A DNA stretch of 64,000 bases from Wyeomyia smithii (lineage: Eukaryota > Arthropoda > Insecta > Diptera > Culicidae), in assembly GCF_029784165.1 (NCBI RefSeq), contig NC_073696.1:154292713-154356712 (forward strand), written 5' to 3'. This document shows positions 33,670 to 45,872 of the stretch, in pieces (position 1 is the stretch's first letter; each line of letters starts with the position of its first letter). The translations under genes were made by a program, and so were the position numbers. The notes beneath the pieces were generated by a model. It saw only the letters and a program-made list of their open reading frames with translations. It was not told where the DNA came from and ran no database searches.

Positions 33670-33793
33670 CGCGGATTCCGGAATTTACGCGGATTCCGGA
33701 ATTCACGCGGATTCCTGAACTCACAGGTTTTTTTTTATGCGGATTCCGGAATTTACGCGGCATGTATCCCCGCGTAAAAAGCGACTTTAGTGT

Positions 33794-34003
33794 ACTCAGA
33801 TTATTTCTATGAAATCTAATAAACTCAAAAATTACACGAGACTATGTCATATTAAAAATGTACTAAATATACTTGTGTTATGCTATGTTTACATTTGCAA
33901 TGTGCATCGCAAAAAAAAACGCATGAACCACTGTTGGTATTCGTATTTTTCTCTAAACAAAAACGCGGCAATCCTAACAGTAGTAAGATCAATTTCAGTT
34001 TTA
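33794..34003. other. Host DNA between the TIR element and LINE C
   Basis: About 200 bp of unique-looking DNA. Its last 18 bases, AAGATCAATTTCAGTTTT (33986-34003), are the left target-site duplication of LINE C. Confidence 0.7.
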
Positions 34004-34375
34004 AGTTTTAAAATAGTTTATTTGACACGGCCCGATACAATTTATGCTTAACTGAGCCAAGTAAATTTTTTTTAATTCTGAATTAGCAGGAAAAAGAGGG
34101 AGGCACATTTTTTATATCTCGTGGCCGACTAGTGGGGATTAAGGGTGAGAGGAGGGGAGTTACAATTTTCATTTTAACTATATTAAGTTATAGAATTTAT
34201 TTATTTGTAGATGGCTAGCAGTGATGTTCTATTTGAGCAATTTTGTCTGAGGTGTCTGCGTGAACATAAAGATGCCGAGTCTTCGTCTTAGTGTCTCCAG
34301 CATGGTGTGTCATTTTCTTTCAGTTTGTGACGGGAATTGTAATCTAACAATTTAAAAAAAAAATAAATAAAAAAT

Positions 34376-37300
34376 TCAAATTTTAATGTCAGCATTTTTT
34401 TTAAACCCGTATGGCTGTGTCATGTACTGGAGATCACCGCTTCCCAGAATGTTTCTAACGGGAACGTTCGGTTGTTTTCATCGGGCCCGAAGGGAATCTT
34501 TAAGCTCGGACCTAACACCACAGAATTCGGCACACGACCAAACAACATGCTCGATATCATGGTAGCCATCGCCACAAACGCAGTGATTACTGGCTACAAG
34601 CCCTATACGAAAGAGATGCGTGTTTAACGTGTAGTGATTGGACATAAGTCTAGAATCACGCGAATGAAGTCCCGACCTACATCCAACCCCTTGAACCATG
34701 CTTTCGTCGATACCTTAGGCAAAATGGAATGTAGCCACCGTCCCAGTTCATCTGAATTCCATGATGATTGCCAACTGTTGAGTGTCCTCTGACGCAAAAT
34801 GCTATAAAATTCATCATAAGCAATTGGTCTTCCATAAATATCGCCATCAATAGCACCCACCTTAGCTAAAGAGTCAGCCTTTTCATTACCCGGAATCGAG
34901 CAATGAGAAGGGACCCACGCTAAGGTAACCCGGTAATTTTTATCTGTTAAAGCACTTAAAAACCGCCGTATTTTCCCCAGGAAATACGGGGTGTGCTTCA
35001 CAGGCTTCATCGATCGCAGAGCCTCAATGGCACTGAGACTATCTGTGAAGATGAAGTAGTGGTCTATGGGAAGGGTTTCGATGATTCCAAGAGAGTACTG
35101 AAAAGCAGCAAGTTCTGCGACGTACACGGAAGCAGGAGCATCGAGTTTGTAGGAGGCGGTAAAATTTTCGTGGTACACACCGAAGCCAGTGGACTCATCT
35201 AGATTAGATCCGTCAGTGTAAAACCTTTTATCATAACTAACATGTTAAAACTTATTGGAAAAAATCTTAGGGATCTTTTGAGGTCGCAATTGATCCGGGA
35301 TACCAGAAATGTCTTGTTTCATGGTGGTGTCGAAGAATATAGCATTATTAGAAGTATCTAAAAGTGCGACATTGGAGGAATCGTATGAAGAAGGATTAAT
35401 ATCTTGAGCCATATAGTCAAAATATAAAGTCATAAATCTGGATTGAGATTGAAGGTCGACCAACCTCTCGAAATTTTAAATTACTAATGGGTTCATAACT
35501 GTGCATCGAATTAGCAACGGTAAGAGAGATTCCAAAAACGATGTTTCAACGGAAGAATACCCGCTAACACTTCAAGACTCATCGTATGGGTCGACTGCAT
35601 GCAACCCAAGGCAATACGCAAACAACGATATTGTATTCTCTCTAAGTTTTTAATGTGCGTGTTCGCGGCGGAGCGAAAGCAGCAACAGCCGTACTCAAGA
35701 ACTGACAACATCGTTGTTTGGTATAACCTTAGAAGGTCTCCTGGGTGGGCACCCCACCAGGTTCCGGTAATCGTACGAAGAAAATTGATCCTCTGTTGGC
35801 ATTTTTGTGTCAGATACCTGATATGACAAGCCCAGGTGCATTTAGAGTCGAACCAGACCTCGAGATATTTAGCGACTAAAACCTGAGAGATCGTTTTACC
35901 CGTTAGTAGGAGCTGCAGCTGAGCTGGGTTATGCTTCCTCGAAAAACCGACCAGCTCAGTTTTCTCCGGAGAGAATTCGATACCCAGCTTAAGAGCCCAT
36001 TCAGACAAATTGTCTAAGGTATCTTGCAATGGTCCTTGCAGATCGTTAGCTTCACTTCCAGTAATGGATACAACGCTATCGTCTGCAAGTTGCCGTAGCG
36101 TGCATGAATTTGCAAGACATTCATCGATGTCATTGACGTAAAAAATATATGAGAGAGGGCTTAAACATGAGCCCTGGGGAAGGCCCATGTAACTAATTCG
36201 GGAAGTTGTCGAATCGCCATGTGAGAAATACATATGCTTTTCTGACAAAAAATTGAGCAAAAAGTTATTCAAACTTGGTGAAAGTCCCTGCGAATGAAGT
36301 TTCGCGCTTAAAACTTCTACAGAGACAGAGTCAAAAGCCCCCTTAATATCCAAGAACGCAGAAGCCATTTGCTCCTTTCGAGCAAATGCGAGTTGAATTT
36401 CAGTAGAAAGCAACGCTAGGCAATCGTTCGTCCCTTTGCCCCGGCGAAAGCCAAATTGAGTATCTGAAAGTAAACCGTTTGTTTCGACCCATTTGTCTAA
36501 CCGTAAGAGGATCATTTCCTCCATTAATTTCCGGAGGCAAGAGAGCATCGCAATCGGCCTATATGAATTGTGATCAGAGGCAGGTTTCCCGGGTTTCCGA
36601 ATAGCAATGATTTTTACCTCCCTCCAGTCATGCGGAACAGTATTTAGCTCAAGAAACTTGTTGAACAAATTCAACAAGCGTCTTTTTGCAGAGTCGGGTA
36701 GATTCTTCAACAGGTTGAATTTTATTCTATCTAACCCTGGAGCCTTATTGTTGCACGACAGGAGCAAATGCGAGTTGAATTTCAGTAGAAAGCAACGCTA
36801 GGCAATCGTTCGTCCCTTTGCCCCGGCGAAAGCCAAATTGAGTATCTGAAAGTAAACCGTTTGTTTCGACCCATTTGTCTAACCGTAAGAGGATCATTTC
36901 CTCCATTAATTTCCGGAGGCAAGAGAGCATCGCAATCGGCCTTTATGAATTGTGATCAGAGGCAGGTTTCCCGGGTTTCCGAATAGCAATGATTTTTACC
37001 TCCCTCCAGTCATGCGGAACAGTATTTAGCTCAAGAAACTTGTTGAACAAATTCAACAAGCGTCTTTTTGCAGAGTCGGGTAGATTCTTCAACAGGTTGA
37101 ATTTTATTCTATCTAACCCTGGAGCCTTATTGTTGCACGACAGGAGAGCCATTGAAAATTCCAACATCGAAATTGGGGGCTCTTCCGTAGTTACTAAAAA
37201 CGCGTCGCGAAAGGTTTTCTGTTCCGGTACAGAGTCCGGACAGACCTTTTTGGCAAAATCGAGTATCCAGCGATCTGAATACCCCTCACTCTCATTCGAA

Positions 37301-38417
37301 ACGTCACGGTTCCGCATGCGCCTGGCGGTATCCCAAAGAGTGCTCATCGCTGTTTCCCTCGACAACGCGTTTACGAACCGCCGCCAGTACCCGCGTTTTT
37401 TCGCCTTTACTAAGCTCTTCATCTGCCTGCCCAGTGCCTCGTACTTTCGAAGTAGGTTGACAGTGCCGTACTCCTAGTAGTCCTTATACGCCGCGGACCT
37501 TCGCGCGTACAGCTCAGAGCACTCTTTGTCCCACCATTTGTTGTGAGGGCGTTGTCTAATCGTTACCCCGGGTATCGGTTTCGTCTGAGCTTGCGTCGCG
37601 GCGTCGATTATCAAGCCAGCTAAGAACGCGTATTCTTCCTCCGGAGGAAGTTCCTCGTGAGTCTCGATAGATTCCGCTATAATAGACTCATAACGCTTCC
37701 AATCAATGTTACGTGTAAGATCGTAGGAAATATTGATTGGGTTCGGGGGAGTTGAACCATTAGCAATTGATATAACGATTGGAAGATGATCACTACCGTG
37801 GGGATCGTTGATTACTTTCCACTGGCAATCTAACGCTAGGTCAAACACGCTTTCACGTGCTGGAGGATTAGGTACACGTGTCGCTTCCCCAGTATTCAAA
37901 AGTGTCATATTGAAGTCGTCGATCAAGTTACAGATTAAAGAAGATCGGTTGTCGTCGTACAGCGACCCCCATAGCGAACAGTGAGAGTTAAAATCTCCCA
38001 ACATCAAAAAAGGTGCGGGAAGCAATTCTGCTATATCAAGGAGTTGCTTCTGTTCAACCCGCGCGGATGGGGGAATATATAACGAAACAAGGCAAAGGTC
38101 TTTTCCATTCATATTCGTTTGAATGGCAACAACTTCAATATTCGAGATCGAGGGGAGGTCGATTCTGAAAAAGAATAGCACTTTTTGATCCCTAAAAGTA
38201 CCCCTCCACCGTGTGAGTCTCGATCTCGACGAATGATGTTGAAATCGTGGAAATTAAGTAGGTCATTTGAATTGAGAAAACTTTCACAGAGCGCGAACGC
38301 ATCACAATTGTATGTGTTTATCAAATGTGAAAATAAATCGAATTTGTGGATGATACTTCTGCAGTTCCACTGTAACACAGTGACAAAATTCCTAACCTCT
38401 TTCGACGTATTAGTCAT
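34376..38417 (-). pseudogene. ORF2 of LINE C, multiply broken
   Basis: Endonuclease (LQWNCRSI, LGDFNSH), RT (FLDIKGAFDSV, GLPQGSCLSPL, QLADDSVV) and RNase H (IFTDSLSAIEAL, NEKADSLAK) are all recognisable but lie in several frames. The damage includes a nonsense codon near 37475 (CGG to TAG against LINE B), a small deletion near 37840, a direct ~381-bp duplication inside the RT (36381 and 36762 onward), frameshifts near 35200-35500 and near 34690, and an altered C-terminus near 34410. It is not functional. Confidence 0.88.
36381..37142 (-). repeat. Direct ~381-bp duplication within the RT of LINE C
   Basis: The sequence starting gagcaaatgcgagttgaatt at 36381 starts again at 36762, and both copies end at ttgcacgacagg. 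The units differ by only a few bases. LINEs B, D and E have a single copy. Confidence 0.9.
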
Positions 38418-39401
38418 CGAAAGATACGATAGCTGAAATGAGGGGCCAAGTTGCTGTGAGTTGCTTCAAAAAGGTTTTCACTGTAGGGAGAAGGGCAAGA
38501 AGAATATTTTGAAGGGGATCTGACATGTTGAAAGTTTTAAATATCCAGTCAACATTATCAGAGAATTTTATGAACCCTGTTTCTTTTATGTCTTCTGATC
38601 GAGAAATGGGTGCACGAGGGGTTTTTGGTGCCCCAGGAAGCGATGGGTACTCCTGGTTTAATTTAAATTAAAACCGGGTGGTAGTTGCTTCGGTTTTTCT
38701 TCACCGCTTCCTTTTTGTGTTGTCTTATTGGTCATTCCGCTAGGGGTTATCTTACGACCTTTGCGAGAAAGATTAGGAGAGTTGAGCATTCTCCTCTTCC
38801 TAGATCCCTCTGGCAAGGCATAAGAACACCCGGGATCGTCAGATGTACCCTCATCGGTTGGCAAAAAGGAAAAGATGTTTCCTGTCGAGGGTGGCTCAGC
38901 CCTCTTAAGCATTTCTGCAAAAGAGCGCTTTGATCGTTCCTTAAGGGAACGCTTAATTTTTTCCTCGCGCTGTTTGTACGTAGGCTTCCTTCGGTAACCA
39001 CACCGTCGATCTCCACGTCCTTGGCAGGGATATACACGCGGTACTCCCTTGTAAAGAGCTCGTAGCTAGCAATTTCGTTTGCTTGCTTCAAACTACTCAC
39101 GACAACTCGCAGTTTGTTCGGCCTCACCTTCGTTATTTCGGTTACGGCCGAAAACTGTTTTGCCAGGTCTTTGCCAATTTGAATTATATTCAAAGGTTTT
39201 TTTTATGGGCCGGAAGTAAACAACGTAGGGACCGCTAGCGGCATCTGGGTAAGCTTTTACCCGTATTTCCGGTACCCTTGGTACGGGGCTAGTTAGCGGG
39301 GGTGGTACAGGGGATGGTAAGGGAGAACTGCTGGGGGAAATTTCAATTTCTTCCCCATTTGTTTCCACATCCAGGAGAAGTTGCACCTGCATGTCGTCCA
39401 T
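38410..39401 (-). pseudogene. ORF1 of LINE C, zinc knuckles deleted
   Basis: The start is at 39401 with the MDDMQVQL N-terminus shared with A and B. Compared with LINE B about 400 bp are missing at 38983-38990. This joins the VVTEG region directly to the basic KRSLKERSKRS region and removes all three CCHC knuckles. There is a further frameshift near 39205 and a small deletion near 38830. The stop position (38410-38412) still overlaps the ORF2 start. Confidence 0.85.
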
Positions 39402-39872
39402 TTTGCGAGAGCGTTACGCTATACCGCACACAAACGAAAAATATTCGAATGTGGGGGGGGGGGGGGAATTAGTAGTTGATATTAAATTTTAAAAACAATT
39501 TTTCAAACTACAATGGATCAAAATAAAAAAAAGACAGTAATACTAATACTAATAACAATAGTAATACATTCCGTCCCGAACGCTCGGCAATAACGGACGC
39601 ATTAAGTGGTTGTCTCGCTATAAAACCGATATTGTGTAGAAAAAATCGAAAAAGGCATTGCTTACCCGGTCGCGTTTCAAAGAGTGCGAAGTGCGGTGTG
39701 ATGATAATCTGATAATCCGCAGTGAAGGTCATCCTGCTATTGTGCTTTAGTGGTGTCGCTGCGCAGCTGCCCGTTCCAGCACCGAAAGACTCGGTGATTG
39801 TTCTATCGAAAACAACAAAGAAGAAGAGGTACGTGTTTCTTTGCCACTGTACTGTTGCGCTAGTTTGAGCGC

Positions 39873-41209
39873 AATGGATGTGGATCCCTCAGCCCCCGAT
39901 CCCCCGTCTCCGAACCCACCCGACCCTGTCCTTCCTGTTCAGTCTCCGTCTGTCCCTGCTTTAATCAATCCTCGTCCCATGCTTTACCCAGACGGATCAA
40001 CGAGTCCACTGGTCCTTTACATGAGGCCCAAACCAGGAGGTAAATCGCTTAACACGTTGCAAATCGCGAAGGATCTGACGTCACGATACAAGGCCGTGAC
40101 TGAAATATCAAAACTCAGACCAAACAAGCTCCGTGTTGTGGTGAAAGATCTGGATCAGGCCAACGATATAGCTTGCTCCGAGTTCTTCACCCGCACGAGA
40201 CGTGGAGATCGACGGTGTGATAACCGATTCGAATCTGTCTGTCGAGTGTATCCTGAGTGCAACCGGTTGCTTCAAGAATTCCAATACTGAGGCGAAGATA
40301 TTGGACTGTAAGCAATTACGGTCTATGTCGCTCGTCAGCGGTAAAAAAGTATACACTCCGTCAGACTCGTTTCGCGTTACGTTCGCCGTATCTGCTCTCC
40401 CTAGCCACGTCTCAATTAACCGGGTTCGTCTGCCTGTGCGTTTGTATGTGCCCCGTGTTATGAATTGCACCAATTGCAAGCAGTTAGGTCATACAGCTGC
40501 CTACTGCTGCAATAAGGCACGGTGTGGCAAGTGTGGGGAGACTCATGCAGAAGATTTTTGCAGCGTAAACGCTGAAAAGTGTATTCGCTGCGGGGAAAAT
40601 CTGCATGAGCTTTCCACATGCCCGGTGTACATACAACGCAGAGATAAAATTAAACGGTCTCTTAAGGAGCGCTCAAAGCGTTCTTACGCTGAAATTCTTA
40701 AGAAGACCGTGACCACTTCTACCATAACATCGAACCCCTTTGATCTGCTGTCTTCTGACGAAACGGACTCTGACGATCCACCAGCTGAAACGTCCTACGC
40801 CAATCCTGGAGAATCTAGAAAGAGGAAAAATATTCCCTCTCCTAAGCTTCCCAGGAAAGGCCCTAAGGTTTTTCAAGATGGAATGAATAATACGAACAAA
40901 TCTAAAAGTGCTGCGGAAAAGCCGAAGCGAACTCCTCCTGGGCTTGCAAATTTAAAGTCTCAGCAGGAGTTCCCAGCACTTCCTGGAACATCTAAAACCC
41001 CAGTTGTTCCTTTTGCACATCCTGTTGATAAATCAAATGCTGGACTGGTCAATTTTTCTGACATTGTGGACTGTATTTTTGGAACTTTCAATATACCCGA
41101 TCCAATTAAAATTTTTCTCACAGCATTTCTCCCAACAGTTAGAACAATTTTGAAGCAGTTGACTGCCCAATGGCCCCTCCTTGCAGCGATTGTATCCTTG
41201 GATGCCTAA
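39873..41209 (+). pseudogene. ORF1 of LINE D, 23-bp deletion
   Basis: It begins MDVDPSAPDPPSPNP. The frame is lost near 40195, where 23 bp present in LINE E (coding REYRVYIP) are missing. The second frame (to the TAA at 41207-41209) retains the CCHC knuckles (CTNCKQLGH, CGKCGETH, CIRCGENLHEL), the KRSLKERSKRS segment and the VDCIFGTFNIPDP C-terminus. Confidence 0.87.
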
Positions 41210-41222
41210 TTCAACTGCGTAT

Positions 41223-44200
41223 ATGAAGGATTCTATCTCTGTCTTACAGTGGAATTGTAGAATTATTTTACCAAAAATGGATTCATTTAAAGTTTTGATA
41301 AATAAAAACAAATGCGATGCATTTTCCCTTTGTGAAACTTGGCTTACTTCAAATATTGATCTCAACTTCCATGATTTTAATATTATTCGCCTTGATCGAG
41401 ACACCCCGTATGGAGGAGTACTTTTAGGGATTAAAAAGTGCTATTCTTTCTATCGTATTAACCTCCCCTCGATTCCAGGCATCGAAGTTGTCGCATGTCA
41501 AATGACAATACAAGGTAAAGAGCTTTGTATTGCCTCAATATATATTCCTCCCAGATCACAGGTTGGGCAACGGTTGCTCTTTGATTTAACAGAACTTCTT
41601 CCCTCGCCACGTTTGATTTTGGGAGACTTCAACTCTCATGGTGTGGCTTGGGGTTCCCCTTACAATGATAACCGCTCCTCTTTAATCTATAACCTTTGCG
41701 ATGACTTCGACATGACTATTTTGAACAACGGTGAAATGACACGTATCCCGAAACCTCCAGCGCGCCCAAGCGCTTTGGATCTATCATTATGTTCGACGTC
41801 GCTACGGTTGGATTGCACATGGAAGGTGATCCTCGATCCTCTCGGTAGCGACCATTTGCCTATTCTTATTTCAATTACTAACGGGTCAACTCGCATGCGA
41901 CCAATTGACATTCCGTATGACCTCACACGGAATGTCGATTGGAAGTTATACGAGGAAATGATTTCAAAAGCGGTCGAGTCGATTCAACATCATCCACCAC
42001 TTGAAGAATACAACCTCCTCGCGGGCTTGATTCTCGACGCCGCGTTGCAAGCCCAAACGAAGAAATTTCCCGGCGTAACGATCAAAGAACGGCCTCCCAC
42101 TCCGTGGTGGGACCAAGTTTGCTCCGATGTCTACACGCAAAGATCCGACGCGTTTAAGGCCTTCCAGAAGGGAGGTATACCCGACGACTATATACGGTAT
42201 TCGGAGCTTGATACCAAGCTCAAAAGCTTGGCTAAAGCAAAGAAACACGGATATTGGCGTCGGTTCGTAAACGAGACGTCGAGGGAGACATCGATGAGCA
42301 CTCTTTGGAACACAGCCCGAAGAATGCGGAATCGCGCAACGGTCAACGAAAGCGAGGAGTCTTCAAGTCGGTGGATATTTGATTTTGCCAGGAAAGTATG
42401 TCCGGACTCTGTTCCTGAGCAAAACATTGTTCGCGATGCGTCTCCGGGCCACGACGCGATAGAATCACCTTTTACGATGGCAGAATTTTCGGTTGCCCTC
42501 CTGTCCTGTAACAATAACGCGCCTGGGTTAGATAGAATCAAATTCAACTTGTTGAAGAATCTACCCGGCAACGCCAAGAGGCGCTTGTTAAACTTGTTCA
42601 ATAAATTCCTGGAGCATAACATTGTACCGCAGGATTGAAGGCAGGTTAAGGTGATCGCCATCCACAACCCGGGAAAACCAGCTTCTGACCACAACTCTTA
42701 TAGGCCGATTGCAATGCTATCCTGTATCCGGAAATTGATGGAAAAAATGATACTCCGTCGTTTAGACCATTGGGTCGAATCAAATGGTCTACTATCAGAT
42801 ACTCAATTTGGCTTCCGCCGTGCCAAAGGGACGAATGATTGTCTTGCGTTGCTTTCAACAGATATTCAGCTGGCGTATGCTCGCAAAGAACAAATGGCGT
42901 CTGCGTTCTTGGACATTAAGGGGGCTTTTGATTCCGTTTCTATTGACATTCTTTCGGGTAAACTTCACCGACAAGGATTTTCTCCAATTTTGAACAATTT
43001 TTTGCACAATTTGTTGTCCGAAAAGCACATGCATTTTACGCACGGCGATTTGGCAACTTTTCGCATTAGCTACATGGGTCTTCCCCAGGGCTCATGTTTA
43101 AGCCCCCTTCTTTACAATTTTTATGTAAATGACATCGACGAATGTCTGGCAAATTCATGCACGATAAGACAACTTGCAGACGACACTGTAATCTCTGTTA
43201 CTGGGGCCAAAGCTGCCGATTTGCAAGGACCATTGCAAGATACCTTGGACAATTTGTCTGCTTGGGCTTTACAGCTAGGTATCGAATTCTCTCCGAAGAA
43301 GACTGAGATAGTTGTTTTTTCTAGGAAGCATGAACCTGCTCAGCTTCAAACACAATTAATGGGTAAAACGATTTCTCAGGTTTTGGTACACAAATATCTT
43401 GGTATCTGGTTCGACTCTAAAGGCACCTGGGGTTGTCACGTGAGGTATCTGATGAAAAAATGTCAACAAAGAGTGAATTTTCTTCGTACAATAACCGGAC
43501 AATGGTCAGGAGCCCACCCAGGAGACCTAATAAGGCTTTACCAAACAACGATACTGTCTGTAATTGAGTACGGGTGTTTCTGCTTCCGCTCCGCAGCAAA
43601 CGCACATTTGATCAAATTGGAGCGAATACAATATCGTTGTTTGCGTATCGCCTTGGGTTGCATGCAATCGAACCATACGATGAGTTTGGAGATCTTAGCT
43701 GGAGTACTACCATTGAAAACCCGCTTTTGGAGCCTGTCTTCTCGTATTCTTATCAAATGTGAGGTTTTGAACCGTCCTGTGATTGAAAATTTTGAAAGGT
43801 TAATCGAACTTAATTCTCAAACCCGTTTTATGACATTGTATTTCAATCACATGTCCCAAAATATTAACCCTTCTTCGAATATTCCAAATCGTGTTGACTT
43901 ATCAAAAACTTCTGATTCAACTGTGTTTTTCGATACATCCATGATAGAAGAAACTCGTGGAATCCCGGATCATTTAAGCGTGCAGCAGATCCCCAAAATT
44001 TTTTCTAATATATATCGAAATATCAACTGCGACAATATGTTCTTCACTGACGGATCACTTCTCGATGAGTCCACTGGATTCGGTATCTTCAATAACAATT
44101 TAACCGTCTCCCATAAGCTCGATAATCCTGCTTCTGTTTACGTCGCAGAATTAGCTGCAATTCAGTACACCCTAGGGATTATCGAAAAAATGCCCACGGA

Positions 44201-44888
44201 CCATTATTTCATCTTTACGGACAGTCTCAGTTCCATTGAGGCTCTCCGATCGATGAAAGATGTTAAGCACTCTCCGTATTTCCTGGGGAAAATACGGGAA
44301 CATCTGAGTGCTTTATCTGAAAAATCGTATCAGATTACCTTAGCGTGGGTCCCTTCTCACTGCTCGATACCGGGTAATGAGAAAGCGGACTCTTTGGCTA
44401 AGGTGGGCGCAACAAACGGTGAAATTTATGAAAGACCAATTGCTTTTAATGAGTTTTTCGCACTTGTACGTCAGAATACGATCATCAGTTGGCAAAACTC
44501 TTGGACTAGAGGGGAACTGGGAAGGTGGTTACATTCCATTATCCCCAAGGTATCGACGAGCCCGTGGTTCAAGGGGTTGGATGTTGGTCGAGATTTCATT
44601 TGCGTGATGTCGCGGCTTATGTCCAATCACTATAGATTTGATACGCATCTCCGTCGTATTGGGCTCGAGAAAAGTGGTATCTGTGCCTGTGGTGAAGGTT
44701 ATCACGACATAGAGCACGTTGTTTGGTCATGCCCTGTACACCGTGACGCCAGGTCTAAATTAATAACTTCCCTCCGGGCCGAGGGTTGAGGACCAGCTGT
44801 TCCTGTTCGTGATGTCTTGGCGAGTCGTGACCTACCCTACATGACCCTTATATACATTTTCCTAAAATCCATCCACGCCCCAGTTTAG
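41223..44888 (+). pseudogene. ORF2 of LINE D, two nonsense codons
   Basis: ATG at 41223 (MKDSISVLQWNCR). One frame covers everything: endonuclease (LGDFNSH, SDHLPI), RT (YRPIAML, AFLDIKGAFDSV, GLPQGSCLSPLLY, QLADDTVI), RNase H (FFTDGS, AELAAIQ, FTDSLSS, NEKADSLAK) and the C-terminal CACGEGYHDIEH knuckle. Two stops interrupt it: TGA at 42636-42638 (TGG in LINE E) and TGA near 44787-44789 (AGA in E). Otherwise it is the best-preserved ORF2 of its subfamily. The original stop is at 44886-44888. Confidence 0.9.
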
Positions 44889-45369
44889 TCCCATTCCTTT
44901 CCATCCACATTCAACAAAACGGCAAGAACACGTCATAGACCTCGATTTTGGAATCATCAACTGAACCCTACACGAATCCGCCAGGACCTGAGAACCCGAG
45001 GCCTTTCGTGATATCTTGGCTTGAACAACAGCGACCAACAACAACGAACCATAACCAGCAACTGAACCCCGCACAATACTTCCAGGACCCGAGGATTACA
45101 AGCCCCTGTCCCAGCTCATAACATCGTGGCTTAGCAGAACAAATCCATACATGCTGCATATTCATGGCCATTCGACGATCATCAGACGACCATTCAACTA
45201 CAAAACAATAATTGAAAAATATATGCTAGTTTTAAGATAGACTTAATTTCAGCTCGTAGTCGGCAGCGAGGATAAAAAAATTGCTTAAAGATTTTAAGTC
45301 ATCAGATATAATTGGCGCCGTTAAACATTAAATTGTACTTGTGCCGTGTCAAATAAACGATAGGTGAAG

Positions 45370-45404
<35 letters not shown>

Positions 45405-45872
45405 AATAGTAATAATATTAATAATCATTCTGTGCCGAACACGCATCAGTACTGGACGTGTTTGGTGATCGGTCCGATAGCGTATAAAACAAAAGACGTG
45501 TGAACAAGTGTTGGCATTGTTTGCCTGGTCAAGTGAAATAAATCCGGGTTCAAGGTCGTGCCTTTGTGCAACTGTTTCGCATCGTGACTGCCAGCTGGTG
45601 CGTAAGCCGATTTGGCTGCTGGCTGGATTGTGCTACAGCAGTGGACGAGACACAAACGAGGAAAAAGAAGAAGCCATCAGTGTCAGCGAGTTGTATCGCT
45701 GTGTGGAGTGATCTCACACCTGGCTCGCTGCTGGTGGCTGTTTGGTGCTGCTGTATTGGTGCTGCTGGCTGTAACGGCTGCTACTTCGAACGATCGGACA
45801 ACCAACCTTACTGGAAGGGAGAAATAAAAAGGTACGTGTTCTTGTCAGCGCTAGTGCGCTAGACTTAGCGCG

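Larger units (their letters stand above)
31914..33792. mobile_element. TIR-bounded composite element, TA target site
   Basis: It begins CACTAAGGTCGCTTTTCACG, and the complement of the right end reads CACTAAAGTCGCTTTTTACG. TA lies outside each end (31912-31913, 33793-33794). Subterminal blocks made of ttacgcggattccggaatt units occur at 31975-32055 and 33668-33760. The middle contains a minisatellite and a piece of LINE 3' UTR, so it may be a MITE invaded or enlarged by other sequences. No transposase is visible. TA fits Tc1/mariner-like insertion, though a 2-bp match is weak evidence. Confidence 0.55.
39567..45401 (+). mobile_element. I-like non-LTR retrotransposon D (second subfamily)
   Basis: It starts CATTCCGTCCCGAACG at 39567 and ends in a long poly-A near 45401. 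AACAATAGTAATA flanks it at 39554-39566 and 45402-45414, a duplication of LINE C's microsatellite. Its 5' UTR is unlike that of A, B and C. It is the same subfamily as E. Full length (5.8 kb) but both ORFs are broken. Confidence 0.92.
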
